Part shown: positions 44,932 through 55,700 of the stretch, one piece after another
How the letters are laid out: every line of letters starts with the position of its first letter
How positions within the stretch are numbered: the stretch's first letter is position 1
Assembly: GCA_010093605.1 (NCBI GenBank)
Contig: MU004182.1
Location: 2,713,195 to 2,777,194 of the forward strand
Source of the DNA: Lophium mytilinum
Taxonomy: Eukaryota; Ascomycota; Dothideomycetes; Mytilinidiales; Mytilinidiaceae
Reading direction: 5' to 3'
Length of the DNA: 64,000 bases
The notes under the pieces: model-generated
What the model saw: the letters and a program-made list of their open reading frames with translations, nothing else
The model's database searches: none
Told to the model about the DNA's origin: nothing
Translations under genes and position numbers: made by a program

Positions 44932-45631
44932 TCACTCTGCCTCGTCCTCCACGCCCTCGCTGTCTTCATCTTCACTCGATGCTGCTTCTTCGCTCGGCAG
45001 CTCGTCTGGAAACCAGCCAAACCGCCCCAGGTCCACCGAGAAGACGCCCATGCTGTCCTCCTCCACGTGCACGCCCTCGCGTCTCAGAGTCGCCGCCTGC
45101 CGCGCCGCACTGCCTGGTCCTCTTTGTTGAGCTATTAGCGAGCATCCCGGCTTTGTTGCAACACGACGTGCTTGTTTTGGGGCATTCTACGAGTTCATTC
45201 ATACCTCGGACTAATCGCCCCCTTTGCGTTGATCACGCGCTGCCACGGCACGTTCCCATTATGCCATCGCGCACTGCGCCTGCTGCTGTCCGTACTGGGC
45301 GAGGGGAGGTGCTTGAGACAGACGCCGACTTGCCTCCACGTTCGCAGCTCGTCAGCCACATCTAACTCGACTAACGGAATGGCATTCGACGCACCGTGGG
45401 CATTCCGCTACAGTCATACGCCAACCGTTAGCTCTAGCTAGTAGGCGAGCAGATACGCGTGGGGTGAGGCTGAGACGCCAGACAGGATGACTCTCAACAC
45501 GTACGCTTGCCTAGCAGTCGCGCGATATGACCGTACGACGTGACTCTTCCACGAGGTATCTCTCCTACCGCCGAGTACACGGCTTCGAACCATGCTGCTG
45601 CTTCTTCTGAACGCTCGCCGCCGCGCGCCAT
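44932..45631 (-). CDS. Alkyltransferase-like protein (Atl1/ATL family)
   Basis: Model: complement join(44932..45121, 45205..45361, 45505..45631), 157 aa. ATL proteins bind O6-alkylguanine and hand the lesion to nucleotide-excision repair. Seen: start MARGGERSEEAAAWFEAVYS, GEIPRGRVTSYGHIARLLGK, the winged-helix part RQVGVCLKHLPSP, the active-site loop NVPWQRVINAKGAISPRGPG, and REGVHVEEDSMGVFSVDLGR then FGWFP. The loop is PWQRV where true MGMT enzymes have a reactive Cys (P-C-H-R-V), so it cannot dealkylate. The last splice (acceptor at 45122) is firm; the first, 143 bp as modelled, is uncertain and acceptors at 45371 or 45346 could also be used, changing a few residues between GK and QVG. The acidic tail (SSEDEDSEGVEDEAE) is an addition. 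Confidence 0.85.
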
Positions 45632-46159
45632 GGCCGTTTGGAGTTGTTGGGGTTTGTAGAGGATGTGAGGTCCAAGGCAGGTGACGCGAGCGGAAGTGGA
45701 GGCGATGATGCCTAGTCACGTGACTGTCTCCAAGGTTTGCATTTTATGGATCTCGTTGACATGCAAGGTTTGACTGTCTATTTTCTCTTCAAAACAGTTA
45801 TCTTCGATGTTTTAGTAGCTGACCCTACCCCTAACCTTAGCCCTAAACGCAAACTAAGCTACAAACGCGCAGGCTTTCTCCTTCTTGTCTTTGTCCTTTC
45901 ACAGCTGTCATATCACTATATTGATTCAAGTTTTTCCTGGTCGCAAATACTGAAAGAGCAAATGTTTTCTATTTCAACGTCTATTTTATTTGTGTGATCC
46001 AAAGAGAAGCAATCCTTCAAGGCAGCGGCAGACTTTCTGCACCATCTACCTCATATCACGACTGAGGATTCATCAGAGAATGGCCGATGCTGCACTAACT
46101 ATCGTTCCCTCATTGCTAGGAAATCTCCAAGTCAGAGGATGCAGAAAGACACATAGCGT
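45632..46159. other. Intergenic; contains a short CCCTAA-like stretch
   Basis: Around 45823-45847 the sequence reads CCCTAC, CCCTAA, CCTTAG, CCCTAA in succession, resembling a degenerate telomere unit. No gene. Confidence 0.45.
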
Positions 46160-47455
46160 CTACTCCTGCATTGGCCTGCGGCACATCGGGCATTTTTCGC
46201 TGTTGTCCATGCGGCTGACAATCCAGTGCGTCAGACAGGCCACATGGAAGAAATGCAAGCACCGCGTTTTGACCGGCTCGTCGTCGCCCTCTACACCCGC
46301 TTCAAGTGCGAGTGTGCATATGGGGCATTCGTCAACATCCTGAGGCAACGCACCTTCGATTGGGACGGTGTATTTTTCGAGGTATTCCTTACCCATCTCG
46401 TCCGCCCTTTCCGCAGTCTCAATCGCTTCCCACTCTTGGTCATTATTGTCGTCGTACGGATTGAGTAGAACCTCGGGCAGTTCCTCATAAAACCGCAACT
46501 GGTCTTCTAAGCTCGGCAGAGTCATCACGGCAGACTCAATCAGAGCCCACGACGCTACGTTCGCAATGCGATCGGCCTCGCTTATTCCGTGGCCGTCGTG
46601 ATCACGGTACTCGCTTTGCAACTGGCCAATAGCAAGCACTACCTCTCGAACGTCGATCCTGTCGCGCACCCCAGGCAGGACGTTGCCGTAGCGGACGGCT
46701 TTTTGAAGTTCGAGTTGGACTTCAAAGACGATCTGCTCGACGTAGGCTTCAGCGTCGAGGTCCGGCCGCTCCCGCCAGTTATTCCCAACCCCGCGGCTAA
46801 ATGAACGAGCGACATGATAGAGCCACTGCTTGAGGGCAAACACTTGCTCTGCCGTCTGCTGCGGATCTGCTAGCCCCTGCAGCGCCGCCACCATGCTTGG
46901 GAGGGCGGGCATTGCAGGGTCGTCCGGGTGGAGTTCCCACGGGAGATCCGCCCATCGCAGCGCTGGCCCCCGCACGCGAGCGATCTCATACTCGGCCCGC
47001 TGCTCCTCGCTTGGCAACACCTCGTACGCAGCTGCTTTCACCGCGGCATCCACGAATGGATCGAGCGACTCACGGCTGTTACCCCGCGTCCAAGCGGGTA
47101 ATGCGCCGTCTTCAGAGGGATAGTCGCCCGTTAGATGGGCAATCTTGAGAGCGATCTGGGCGCAATCTCCGCGAAGCAGCATGTACATGTTATGTGGTAT
47201 CTCAGACTCCATGCGCTCGTAGTCCATTTCGAGGGACCGGCGGGCCAAGTTGGTCAGTCCTGCCAGGTACTCCTCGGGATCGATCGCAAGTTGGCCGGGT
47301 GTGAGACGTAGGTCTGTGTGCCGGCCGATCTGTCGGATCCAGTATTCGACAGCTGGGGCGCCGTAACCTATCTCAGTGGCGTTTGCGATCCGTTCGAATG
47401 TGGCAAGCACGCTGGGGAAGGACCGCGCGGAAGGTGTGTGGGAGGAATGCTCCAT
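46160..47455 (-). CDS. RING-H2 finger protein, probable E3 ubiquitin ligase
   Basis: Intronless. The ATG at 47455 (MEHSSHTPSARSF) gives 431 aa; the frame is open upstream to 47665, but that part is Ser/Gln-rich leader-like sequence. About 370 residues of helical sequence without known domains (e.g. EYLAGLTNLARRSLEMDYER, AEQVFALKQWLYHVARSFSR) precede a C-terminal RING-H2: CPIC, then RCLHFFHVACLTHW, then CPMC, giving the C3H2C3 zinc ligand order. The RING ends four residues before the stop. This N-helical/C-RING layout recurs at 60.3 and 63.3 kb. Substrate unknown; no membrane segment. Confidence 0.82.
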   Translation of the reverse strand: MEHSSHTPSARSFPSVLATFERIANATEIGYGAPAVEYWIRQIGRHTDLRLTPGQLAIDPEEYLAGLTNLARRSLEMDYERMESEIPHNMYMLLRGDCAQIALKIAHLTGDYPSEDGALPAWTRGNSRESLDPFVDAAVKAAAYEVLPSEEQRAEYEIARVRGPALRWADLPWELHPDDPAMPALPSMVAALQGLADPQQTAEQVFALKQWLYHVARSFSRGVGNNWRERPDLDAEAYVEQIVFEVQLELQKAVRYGNVLPGVRDRIDVREVVLAIGQLQSEYRDHDGHGISEADRIANVASWALIESAVMTLPSLEDQLRFYEELPEVLLNPYDDNNDQEWEAIETAERADEMGKEYLEKYTVPIEGALPQDVDECPICTLALEAGVEGDDEPVKTRCLHFFHVACLTHWIVSRMDNSEKCPMCRRPMQE

Positions 47456-49152
47456 GATTGTTGTTTGCTGAAGTTGGAGTGGGATGGTGGACTCCGTTTG
47501 GAGTGAGTGCTGTGTGGAAGTTGGGATGCTGTATGGAAAGCTGGATAGTGTGTTGGTATCCAGGCTTCTTGTGCTGAGCTGATACCGATGCTGACACAGG
47601 ATTCGAAGGCTTATATACTCTGCCTTTGAACAGTGCAGACTGTTAAGGGGCATTGTGCTGCACAATGGGCTTTCATGATGCCTGCTAGCTTACCAGGAGC
47701 ATTGTATTGCCTGTGCTCACTCTGTTTAGGACTCGACTACATTGTTTATCAGCAGTCACGCTTATCGCACGGGACTTCGAATGGATGCTCCCTCTACGGC
47801 TGAGGCTTGCTAGGCCTATCATCCGTCGAATCGGCTCTATCTCGCAGTTGTTGAGCGTCAGTCTGCTGACTCCCATTTGCATCATTCGCTATTTCTTATA
47901 CCCTTGGACCGCGAAATTATGTTCTATACTTATATTGGCTCGCTCGGAATATTATATCACCATGCTTCAACCGAAATTCTCACTTCGCCGATGCGGAATT
48001 ATGTTTCATCACACTAGATTCGCTCTTCTCCATTAATACTTTCAACGCGCAACACTTTACCATATTGGCGGGGTATCAAAATATTCATCCTCCAGCAAAA
48101 GTCGTGAGAAAATCACCTCTTCGTAGAGGACTGCCCGCATCCGAAATAGGCAGCGAAGAATGTACCTGTAGTACAGTGCAGAATCGCGAGGCTGCTTGTT
48201 GTACTTGAACTCTCGACGATTCAAGCAAATACGCGACTTCAATTGCACTGGCTTCATCTCTCTTTTGCGGTAATGTTTCCTACATCACGTTTCGCTAAAT
48301 CAGTTCCTCATGCGATAGTCGCGCGGCTAGCAATTCTTCAGTCTCGGTTGTCAAGACTACCTACATACTATCGATCTAATACGCCGCCGCGCCCCAGGTA
48401 CGTCGATTGACCGACTCTTTTTCCCCTCGACCTAATTCTGCAACCTCTTCATGCTTGGCAAGTTCGTTAAGGGTCTACTATATTACACTAGTCAATACCT
48501 ATTCTTATACCAGCATACCTTCATGCAGAGGGTCGTGTTGTTCTATACCTCGGAGTAGTAATGACAAGGTCGCCATTATGCAATCCCTTGCCATAGATAT
48601 CCGTACACTTCCCTGCGACTGTTTGCGGACCTTCAACGCACGAATGGTACCCGGGGGGCAGCGAACACTCTTCTAATCTGCTCACACGGCTTGATGTAGA
48701 GTCATGAGTTTCCTAGTTGTCCAGAGTACTGACCTTCTCTCCGATCCGGAATGCTGAGCGTACTGGGATATTCATTGTGCAGCGGTAAACATGTGCACAA
48801 GTTTCTATGGCGAGGCATTGTACATGTACTGTGTACGTATGGTGACGAACATAGAGGTTTGTTTACATCCACTTTCACGACGCCGCGTGCACGGCCCAAT
48901 CCGTCCCCTACATCGAGGCATTGAATGTAGCAATCACTTCCACGCAGAATCACTTCCACGGAGAGCCACTTCCACGAAGAATCACTTTCACGAAGAGTTC
49001 GTCGGTGAACATGGAGCAGGATGAGCAGAAAAACCGGTCTTTGTAACTGGATGCTGTGTCATTAAACCTCCACAATCGACCACCCCACCTCCATATTAAG
49101 ACCTCCATCGTCTAAGCTCTTCGACTAAGACATCTTCCAGCCTTGAGACAAA
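47456..49152. other. 1.7-kb intergenic region, nothing but a small tandem repeat
   Basis: Short motif-free frames only. The promoter of the F-box-like gene lies at the right end, where TATTAAG sits about 55 bp before the ATG. Confidence 0.45.
48931..48994 (+). repeat. 4 x 16-bp tandem repeat
   Basis: Units AATCACTTCCACGCAG, AATCACTTCCACGGAG, AGCCACTTCCACGAAG and AATCACTTTCACGAAG follow without spacers, about 160 bp upstream of the F-box-like gene. Confidence 0.8.
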
Positions 49153-50448
49153 ATGGCAGACCAACTACCTGCTGAATTGACCCAAGAGGTTTTTCGCTTT
49201 TTGGAGAACTTTGTGCCAAACGAGCGGATCGATATCTTGGATGCTGAATCTGTTGAAGCCATTAAGAACACTCGTCTTCAATCCCGGTTCTGGAGCCAGA
49301 ATGGATGGAGAACGTTTGGTAAGGTCTTGGGACAAGCACCGTTTTTCGCTACCAAGGTTAGCATGGCGGAGCTGGATGAGTTCTCCCAAATCCCCGCGGT
49401 CGGCGAGCGTCTGACTACGCTGACATTTTGCGGAATGGGGTCCAGGAACTTACTATTCCAGAACCCCGAACTAGATCTCGAAGACCGGCGAACGAAGGAC
49501 TTCGTGGCATGCCATGCTGCCCAAATCAGCTACACCACTAGCAGCCGCCCATATTCTTCCTCGGCACAGACCCTGACGTCTGAGTTCGAGAAAGACCTGG
49601 CGAGAATCTTGCCTCGCTTTCCCAACCTCAGGCACCTCCGATACCTACCTGCGGTCGAGGGTCACCTGAAAGGCTACAGGTGGTCAGACGTGCCGTCCGA
49701 TGGCCTTTACATTCCCGAGGGCACGGAGGACTATCGGCCGTTGATTCTGGACCGCATCGCCAAGGTGCTCGTCCACAACAACATCCGCCTCGAGTCCTTC
49801 TCCGGCCCCTTAAAAGGCAACACCAACCCCAACCGCGACGCGGTGCCCGCCTCCCTCTTCAGATTTTGCACACAAAGCGAGCCTCTCGCTCGCATGCTGA
49901 ACACGGTGCAAACGCTGGCCATCAACCTCCGTTTTGAGAACGACAACTCCCCCAACCACGACAACGAGGCCTCCAACATCGGACACCTCCTGCAAAGCCT
50001 CCACAGCGCGCGGACGTTGGAACTAGCCTGCTCCAACACCGACGACGCCGAGCCTCTCTGGACCCAGCTCCACCTCGCGGCCTCCCTCACGGAGCTCCGC
50101 GTCTCCTTCACGGCTGCCGACAGCGTCGACGGCCACTCCATGGTTGCCGCACTCCGTAGCCTGCCGAATCTGCGACGTCTCGCACTCGGCTACGTCAATC
50201 TGGCGGACGAGATGGAGTGGGACTGGGTCTTCGAGCTCTTCCGAACCACCCTGAACCTCGACAAGCTGCTGCTTGTGGAACCGCTCGAGTTCGGCGCGCC
50301 GTCGAGGATCGATTGGAACTCGGCGGGGCGGGTGGATGAGTACCCGGCGCTTAACGAGGCGGCGGGGGAGGTCAAGGTGGTGCAGGATCGGAGGGGGCAG
50401 CTCGGGTGGCCGCCGAGTGATTACTTGGCGTTCAGGAATTTCGAGTAG
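49153..50448 (+). CDS. F-box/LRR-like protein, paralogue A
   Basis: Intronless, 431 aa. The N-terminus LPAELTQEVFRFLENFVPNE resembles an F-box helix 1, and RLQSRFWSQNGWRTFGKVLG follows. The rest carries irregular leucine-rich segments (FPNLRHLRYLPAVEGHLKG, LLQSLHSARTLELACSN, LAASLTELRVSFTAADSVDG, LRSLPNLRRLALGYVNL), so an LRR-type solenoid is likely. F-box proteins recruit substrates to SCF ubiquitin ligases, but the F-box match here is only approximate. Clearly homologous along its whole length to the gene at 57129 and to the broken copy at 56264. All three are on the plus strand. No signal peptide. Confidence 0.8.
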   Translation: MADQLPAELTQEVFRFLENFVPNERIDILDAESVEAIKNTRLQSRFWSQNGWRTFGKVLGQAPFFATKVSMAELDEFSQIPAVGERLTTLTFCGMGSRNLLFQNPELDLEDRRTKDFVACHAAQISYTTSSRPYSSSAQTLTSEFEKDLARILPRFPNLRHLRYLPAVEGHLKGYRWSDVPSDGLYIPEGTEDYRPLILDRIAKVLVHNNIRLESFSGPLKGNTNPNRDAVPASLFRFCTQSEPLARMLNTVQTLAINLRFENDNSPNHDNEASNIGHLLQSLHSARTLELACSNTDDAEPLWTQLHLAASLTELRVSFTAADSVDGHSMVAALRSLPNLRRLALGYVNLADEMEWDWVFELFRTTLNLDKLLLVEPLEFGAPSRIDWNSAGRVDEYPALNEAAGEVKVVQDRRGQLGWPPSDYLAFRNFE

Positions 50449-50755
50449 GTGGATTGGAGGGTAGGGGTTTCATTGGATTGGAACTGCGACGTTCTTTTAC
50501 GCGATGATTTGAGCATTGAGTTCTTCGAATGTGCGCTGATTTACCCATAGTTGAATGTTGAATGTCAATATTTAGACCAAAAATGTATGAAATGACTGAG
50601 TGTTGGCGATTTCCGCAAGTTTTTCTTTTTGTGTGACCTAGCGTGATATTCGTACAATATAGTACAATGATGAATAAGTCGAGTTTCTTTGTATAGTGAA
50701 AGTCTTTGCGACATATCGAGAAAGAAGTCGAGAATTTTAATAGTAGATAGCAGCC
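50449..50755. other. Convergent 3' spacer, nothing recognised
   Basis: 307 bp of AT-rich 3' flank between paralogue A and the transcription-factor gene. Confidence 0.5.
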
Positions 50756-53084
50756 TCACCAGCCGCGAGCAAGCATCGGATTCCAATCCATCGCAGTCCA
50801 ATCCAGCTGGTTCATATCAAAGTCCATCATCGGCTGGCCGGGTATATCCGTGTAACCTTTGAACCCCGAACCCATGGCGCACTGCGCCTCCAACCCGTAC
50901 ATCAAGCCATAGCCGCCAAAATCCATTGGCACAGGCATTACGAGGTTGTCGACATTCCGGCCCGGCGCATCGTGGGACTGCTCTACGTTGCTGTATTGTG
51001 GGTTTGACAGAATCAGCCGCGCTCGGCTTTTGATGCTCGACACGATCCGCGGCTGCTCCAGCGGCGGCTGCTCCAATTGCTTCGAGGCTGCTTGGCGTGC
51101 CTCCCAGGCTTGGAGCACGATCTTGGAGAACACTTTGAAGATGGGGTTGTCGTCGTCTACGTTTATGAAACGGGCCTCGTAGTTCTCGCTCATGACCTCC
51201 CAGGCCTTTTCGTCGTGCTGCCCGAGTGGCCGTCTCTTCATGTGTTCCAGCAAGTGAAAGTACGCGGGGGCCGGGAAGTACAAGTGAATAAGCCAGAGAT
51301 AGCCTTTGGTTAGGGGGGAAGTTATGAGCTTCGTATCGCACTCGAGCATGCGCAGCGCATGGGAAACGGCAGCGTTGCGCTGCGCGTCCGCCTGCTGTAC
51401 TGACGGCTCGGAGTGTTTTGAATAATTTTCGATGAGCCGGCTTTTCGCGAGACATTCGCGAGTTGTCCAAATAGTCATGAAGTGAAGCGGATTTTCAGGA
51501 TTGCAGCTTTTCAGGTATCGGTCCTCGAGCATGTTTTCCAGGGTGTCCAGCTCGCCTTCCTCTGGGACAGACCCGTTTTTGATGTTTTTAGCTATTCCCT
51601 TCAAGGCTGGATTGGTGAAGTCGAGATGGAAGGCGCTTTGGCGGATGAATTCGTACAGCTCACTCCGCACGACGGCAAAGATCGCCTCGGTGGGTTTTCC
51701 GTGCACTGCTGGCGGGTTCTTCATTTCTGATCGGAGATCGAAATCATCCACGTTGAGGGGTGTCCTGCAGTCCCAAGCCGGGGTCAACATTGTAGACTTG
51801 GAATCCGACATCTCGCAAACGCGGTTATCAAAGACGATTAGTGACCACCAGAGTCTTCGGCGCATCTCGGCCTCGAGAGCTGTGTACTTGGAATAGGCGG
51901 ATTCGTTGTGGATGCCCATGCGTTGTGCAATACGCATGGCAGCCCCCAGCATCGAGGATAATGAGCGGGGGTCTGTGTCGGACCTAACGGAGATCTAGAG
52001 GCGTTAGATATATGGTTCGAAACAACAACCCTATAGGCTTACTAGGTAAAGATACAATGCTGTCAAGCAGTCGTGATCGCTAGACCGTAGGAATTCACAG
52101 TTCAAGAGAGCTTGCTGACATCCAAAGCGGTAGCTTGCAAGAAGCTCTTTTCTTGACGACCCGAATAAGTTCTGGCATTCATCTTCGACGAGACTTGTTA
52201 CGGATATACAATATATACTAAACATAAGCGCCTCCGAAGTAGGACTGATGTTCGCCACGTCACTAGCAGCGTCGATGATGCGGGATTGTAGGGTGGGGGT
52301 ATGCGTAACTTTGAGTAGGGGGTTGGCGTTCTCCAGATAGATTTGCCACAGTCTGAAAATCTGGACCTGTGTCGGATGGAGGGTAGAGAGACTGACGCTT
52401 GTCTTGCGTGAACCAAACAAAAGGAGATCGTTGCCTTCGGATAGGCGATCCCACGACTTCTTCACCACAGCCGCGTGCATACCGTCGTGGGAGGAATCGC
52501 TATTGTCGCTGCTATCGCTATCGCCTCCGTGCCCTTTGAAATCTTGAGACTGTTTGGTAGTGTCAGTGAAGCCTCCAGTCATCCTCCATTTCTACCGTAC
52601 CCTTTGATTCATCGCGTGCCAGAAATTTCTTTGGGAATATTAGCTATCGTGGTCTATGCTGTTTAAGGAACGCGTACTTGGGCTCATATACTGTTTCGGA
52701 CTTGACGATCGTATTCTTCGGTCGGTCTGCCGTCGCAGCTCGGCCTGCTAACAGCACTTCATCTGCAGAGTCATAGCTTTTTCCATCTAAGCTGGGAGAC
52801 GGCTTTTCGTCGATAGAGGCGTGCAGAGGCTCGAACTTGATGTTGTTCTGCCGGAGCAGACCCTCGTAGTCGCGGAGACGCTCCAAGAGCTCCCGTTCAG
52901 GGAATCTGCGCCGCCGATGGCGTGGGGCCAGCGTCGCGGGCACACATTGCGCGCCGGCTTTCTCGCAATTGGTACAGGGGAACTTGCGGTTGCACTTGAC
53001 TTTGCGCTGCTGACAAAGCACACACGCAAGCACCCGCTGCGACTTTGCAGCTACTCGCGAGGACGTAAGATTCGAGTCTGCCAT
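50756..53084 (-). CDS. Zn2Cys6 transcription factor with fungal-specific middle domain
   Basis: Model: complement join(50756..51994, 52043..52583, 52678..53084), 728 aa; introns 48 and 94 bp. The zinc cluster is complete: Cys21, 24, 31, 37, 40 and 47 (C-x2-C-x6-C-x5-C-x2-C-x6-C; CVLCQQRKVKCNRKFPCTNC then EKAGAQC). A short coiled coil follows (RELLERLRDYEGLLRQNN), implying dimer binding. The middle homology domain is seen in LGAAMRIAQRMGIHNES, then EAEMRRRLWWSLIVFDNRV and PLNVDDFD. The C-terminus is Met/Asp/Gly-rich (MDFGGYGLMY, MDFDMNQLDW) and may activate transcription. It is divergent from the MFS gene at 53930 across an 845-bp promoter with three CGG-N13-CCG sites, so it is the likely regulator of that gene and of itself. 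The first intron uses an acceptor after AAATGGAG, chosen by frame. Confidence 0.9.
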
Positions 53085-53381
53085 GTCTAGGAAAGTGTGA
53101 GTAGATAGCTCGATGTATATCTTGGAAGGAAGGGAGGTTGGCATAGACATCAGCTCTGAGATACCAAAGCACTTGGGAAGGGTATGCTGCCACATGAAGG
53201 CGGCCATTACTACAAGTCAATATTGCTGAACCAAGAGCCAGCCGAATCATGATTGATGAAGAAAGGAATCTGACATAAAGAAAATGGCACCGAGCTTGGC
53301 TCAAAGTATTGCACTCACCACTATCCTGGTTTCTTGAGATAACCCACTAATGATCGCTCCCGGGGAATGGGCAGGCTGTCG

Positions 53382-53400
53382 CGGGCTTTTGAAGTGTCCG
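53382..53400 (+). promoter_or_regulatory. CGG-N13-CCG site 1
   Basis: CGGGCTTTTGAAGTGTCCG. Shares CGGGCTTTT and the exact CGG-to-CCG spacing with sites 2 and 3. Inverted CGG half-sites are the usual target of Zn2Cys6 dimers. Confidence 0.7.
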
Positions 53401-53511
53401 AGAGGAGGAGGCAGCGCCGGGCGAGTCTAAGTAACCCTAAGGTGGAGAAAAGCATTAGCCAAGGCGCCAATGACTCAGCAATGGCGTGCCAATTAAGGGG
53501 GCCGCGCAGCT

Positions 53512-53530
53512 CGGGCTTTTGTATTCCCCG
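53512..53530 (+). promoter_or_regulatory. CGG-N13-CCG site 2
   Basis: CGGGCTTTTGTATTCCCCG, with TCGGG/CCCGA arms extending the palindrome. Most like site 3. Confidence 0.72.
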
Positions 53531-53773
53531 AAGGCAACGACCTCATCAGCTTTCCTATAGCACGAATATAGCTACAGTGACAGAGCCAACGCCGACGAAA
53601 GATGTCGCGCCAGCTCAAACCAGTTCTACTCACAACAGCCGGAAGAAAAGACTATCATCGCGCAGGCACTGTTACTGTTGAAAGCACAGCAGACAGGACA
53701 GCTTTTTTCTCTCGGGTTTATAGAACTGTCCGTCGATGAATCGGTATGGCCATAGAGAGATGTACTGTCAATT

Positions 53774-53792
53774 CGGGCTTTTCTATGTCCCG
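53774..53792 (+). promoter_or_regulatory. CGG-N13-CCG site 3
   Basis: CGGGCTTTTCTATGTCCCG, with perfect 6-bp arms TTCGGG/CCCGAA. Lies about 140 bp before the MFS start codon. Confidence 0.75.
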
Positions 53793-53929
53793 AATACAGC
53801 AAAGTAAGACTAACCGTTGTAGAATCGATATGGCTTCAAAAGGAAGACCCGCCACTTTGGATCAACATCTCTCTAGGTAGCATCCATATCAAATATTTTA
53901 TCGTCTCTCCTTCATTCCACATTCCTTCA

Positions 53930-55700
53930 ATGTCTTCCACACACTCAGCGCCATCCACGCAAGATGCGTCCAAGCCACCGCCACCGGTCCAAGAAGACAA
54001 CGAGAACGCAGACTGCGAACGAAACTACCAGCCCAAGTCCCTCAAGTTTTGGCTCATCATAGGGGGAATGTATGCGGCTATTTTCCTCGTCGCTCTGGAC
54101 CGAATGATCATTGCTACGGCTATCCCGCACATCACCGACGAATTCCACTCCATTGAGGACATTGGCTGGTACGGCGGCGCCTACATGTTAACGTGTGCAA
54201 TCTTCATTCCCTTCTCCGGCCGCATATATCAGCTCTATTCGACGAAATGGGTGTACCTTCTCTCTATCAGCATCTTTGAGGTTGGCTCTGCTTTGTGTGG
54301 CGCTGCTCCCAGCTCCATCGCCTTCATAATTGGACGCGCCATTGCAGGCATAGGCGCTGCGGGCATTTTCAGCGGCGGTATCATGATTATGGTTCCCCTC
54401 GTGCCACTCCGCAAACGGCCAATCTTCAATTCGTTCTTCGGCATGGCTTTTGGCGTCTCGTCAGTGCTGGGCCCTCTCGTTGGTGGCAGCTTTGCCGACA
54501 GCAGGTAACCAAGCCCTTCCACCAAAATCCACGGTCGCTAGAATCTCTATACTGACTGCTCCTAGCAAATTGACATGGCGATGGTGTTTCTACATCAACC
54601 TGCCAATCGGCGGCTTCACCATCATAGCTATGCTGCTCTTCCTGCACCTCGAATCTCCACCCCGCGAGAAACTCTCCCTATTCGCCCAAATGAAACTTCT
54701 TGACCCCCTAGGCCTCCTATTTCTCGTCCCATCCATGGTCTGCCTCATCCTAGCTCTCCAATGGGGCGGCTCAACCTACTCCTGGTCGGCGCCTCGCATT
54801 ATAGTCCTCCTTACCATCTTCGCCATTACCTTTTTACTTTTCCTCGCCGTAGAAGTCCTCACCCCTTCTACTGCCATGGCCCCCACCCGCGTCGTTCTCA
54901 ACCGCTCCGTCGCCGGCAGCATGCTCTTCATGTTCCTCCTCTCCGGCGGCCTCATGGCCATCGTTTACTACCTCTCTATCTGGTTCCAAGCTGCGCAGGG
55001 CCATTCCGCAATGCAAGCCGGCATCCGTACCACGCCCCTCGTCCTCTCCCTTGTTATCTTCGGAATCGTCGCCGCCCTCGTCACCGAGAAACTCGGCTAC
55101 TACGTCCCCGTTATGCTGTGCGGCCCCGTTCTCTGCGCCGTCGGTGCCGGCATGCTCTCCACCCTCAAGCCGGGCGCGGGCAGCGGGCAGTGGATCAGCT
55201 ACCAGGTCATCTACGGCGTAGGTATCGGGTGCGGTTTCTCGATTGCCAATCTGGGACCCCAGGTTGCGTTGCCGCGCGCGGATGTGCCGCTAGGGATGGC
55301 GATGATGTTTTTCACGCAACAGATTGGGGGCGCGGTGTTCCTCGCTGTGTCACAGAACTTGTTTTCGCATCAGCTGGTTGAGAGGCTCAATGGGATTGCG
55401 GGGCTGGATACGAAGGCGATTGTTAATACAGGTGCGACTGCGTTGGGTAGTATTGTACCGCCGAGCGAGCTGGGGACGGTTATTCGGGCGTATAGCTATG
55501 CGTTGACTAGGGTGTTTATTCTGAGCGCGGCGCTTAGTGCTTGTATGATACTAGGGGCTTTAATGGTGGAGTGGAAGAGTATCAAGGCTGAGAAGAGCGC
55601 GACGAAGAAGGATGTGGAGGCTGGGTTGGGGGAGGGGAAGAGTGAGGCTGGCAAAGGGATAGAGAAGTCGGGAGAGATTGGGGAGAAGGAGCTGTCTTAG
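53930..55700 (+). CDS. MFS multidrug exporter, DHA2 (14-TMS) family
   Basis: Model: join(53930..54504, 54566..55700), 569 aa, 61-bp intron joining FADS to KLTWRWCFYINLPIG. DHA2 transporters export drugs and toxic metabolites by proton antiport at the plasma membrane. Motifs: motif D1-like LDRMIIATAIPHITDEF in TM1, WYGGAYMLTCAIFIPFSGRI, RAIAGIGAAGIFSGG, and the antiporter motif C region SSVLGPLVGGSFADS. About 14 hydrophobic segments can be counted. The N-terminal tail (SAPSTQDASKPPPPVQED) and C-terminal tail (Lys/Glu-rich, KKDVEAGLGEGKSEAGKGIE) are cytosolic. Divergent from the Zn2Cys6 gene and presumably under its control. No biosynthetic genes adjoin it, so an efflux or resistance role is likelier than metabolite-cluster export. 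Confidence 0.93.

Larger units (their letters stand above)
53085..53929. promoter_or_regulatory. Shared divergent promoter of the Zn2Cys6 factor and MFS exporter
   Basis: 845 bp between two start codons facing away from each other, holding three copies of a 19-bp inverted CGG/CCG motif. No gene is seen in it. Confidence 0.75.

Noticed and set aside
50756-55700. Secondary-metabolite gene cluster around the regulator and exporter
   Set aside because: No polyketide synthase, NRPS, terpene cyclase, DMATS or tailoring oxidase lies nearby; the tyrosinase is 35 kb away with housekeeping genes between.
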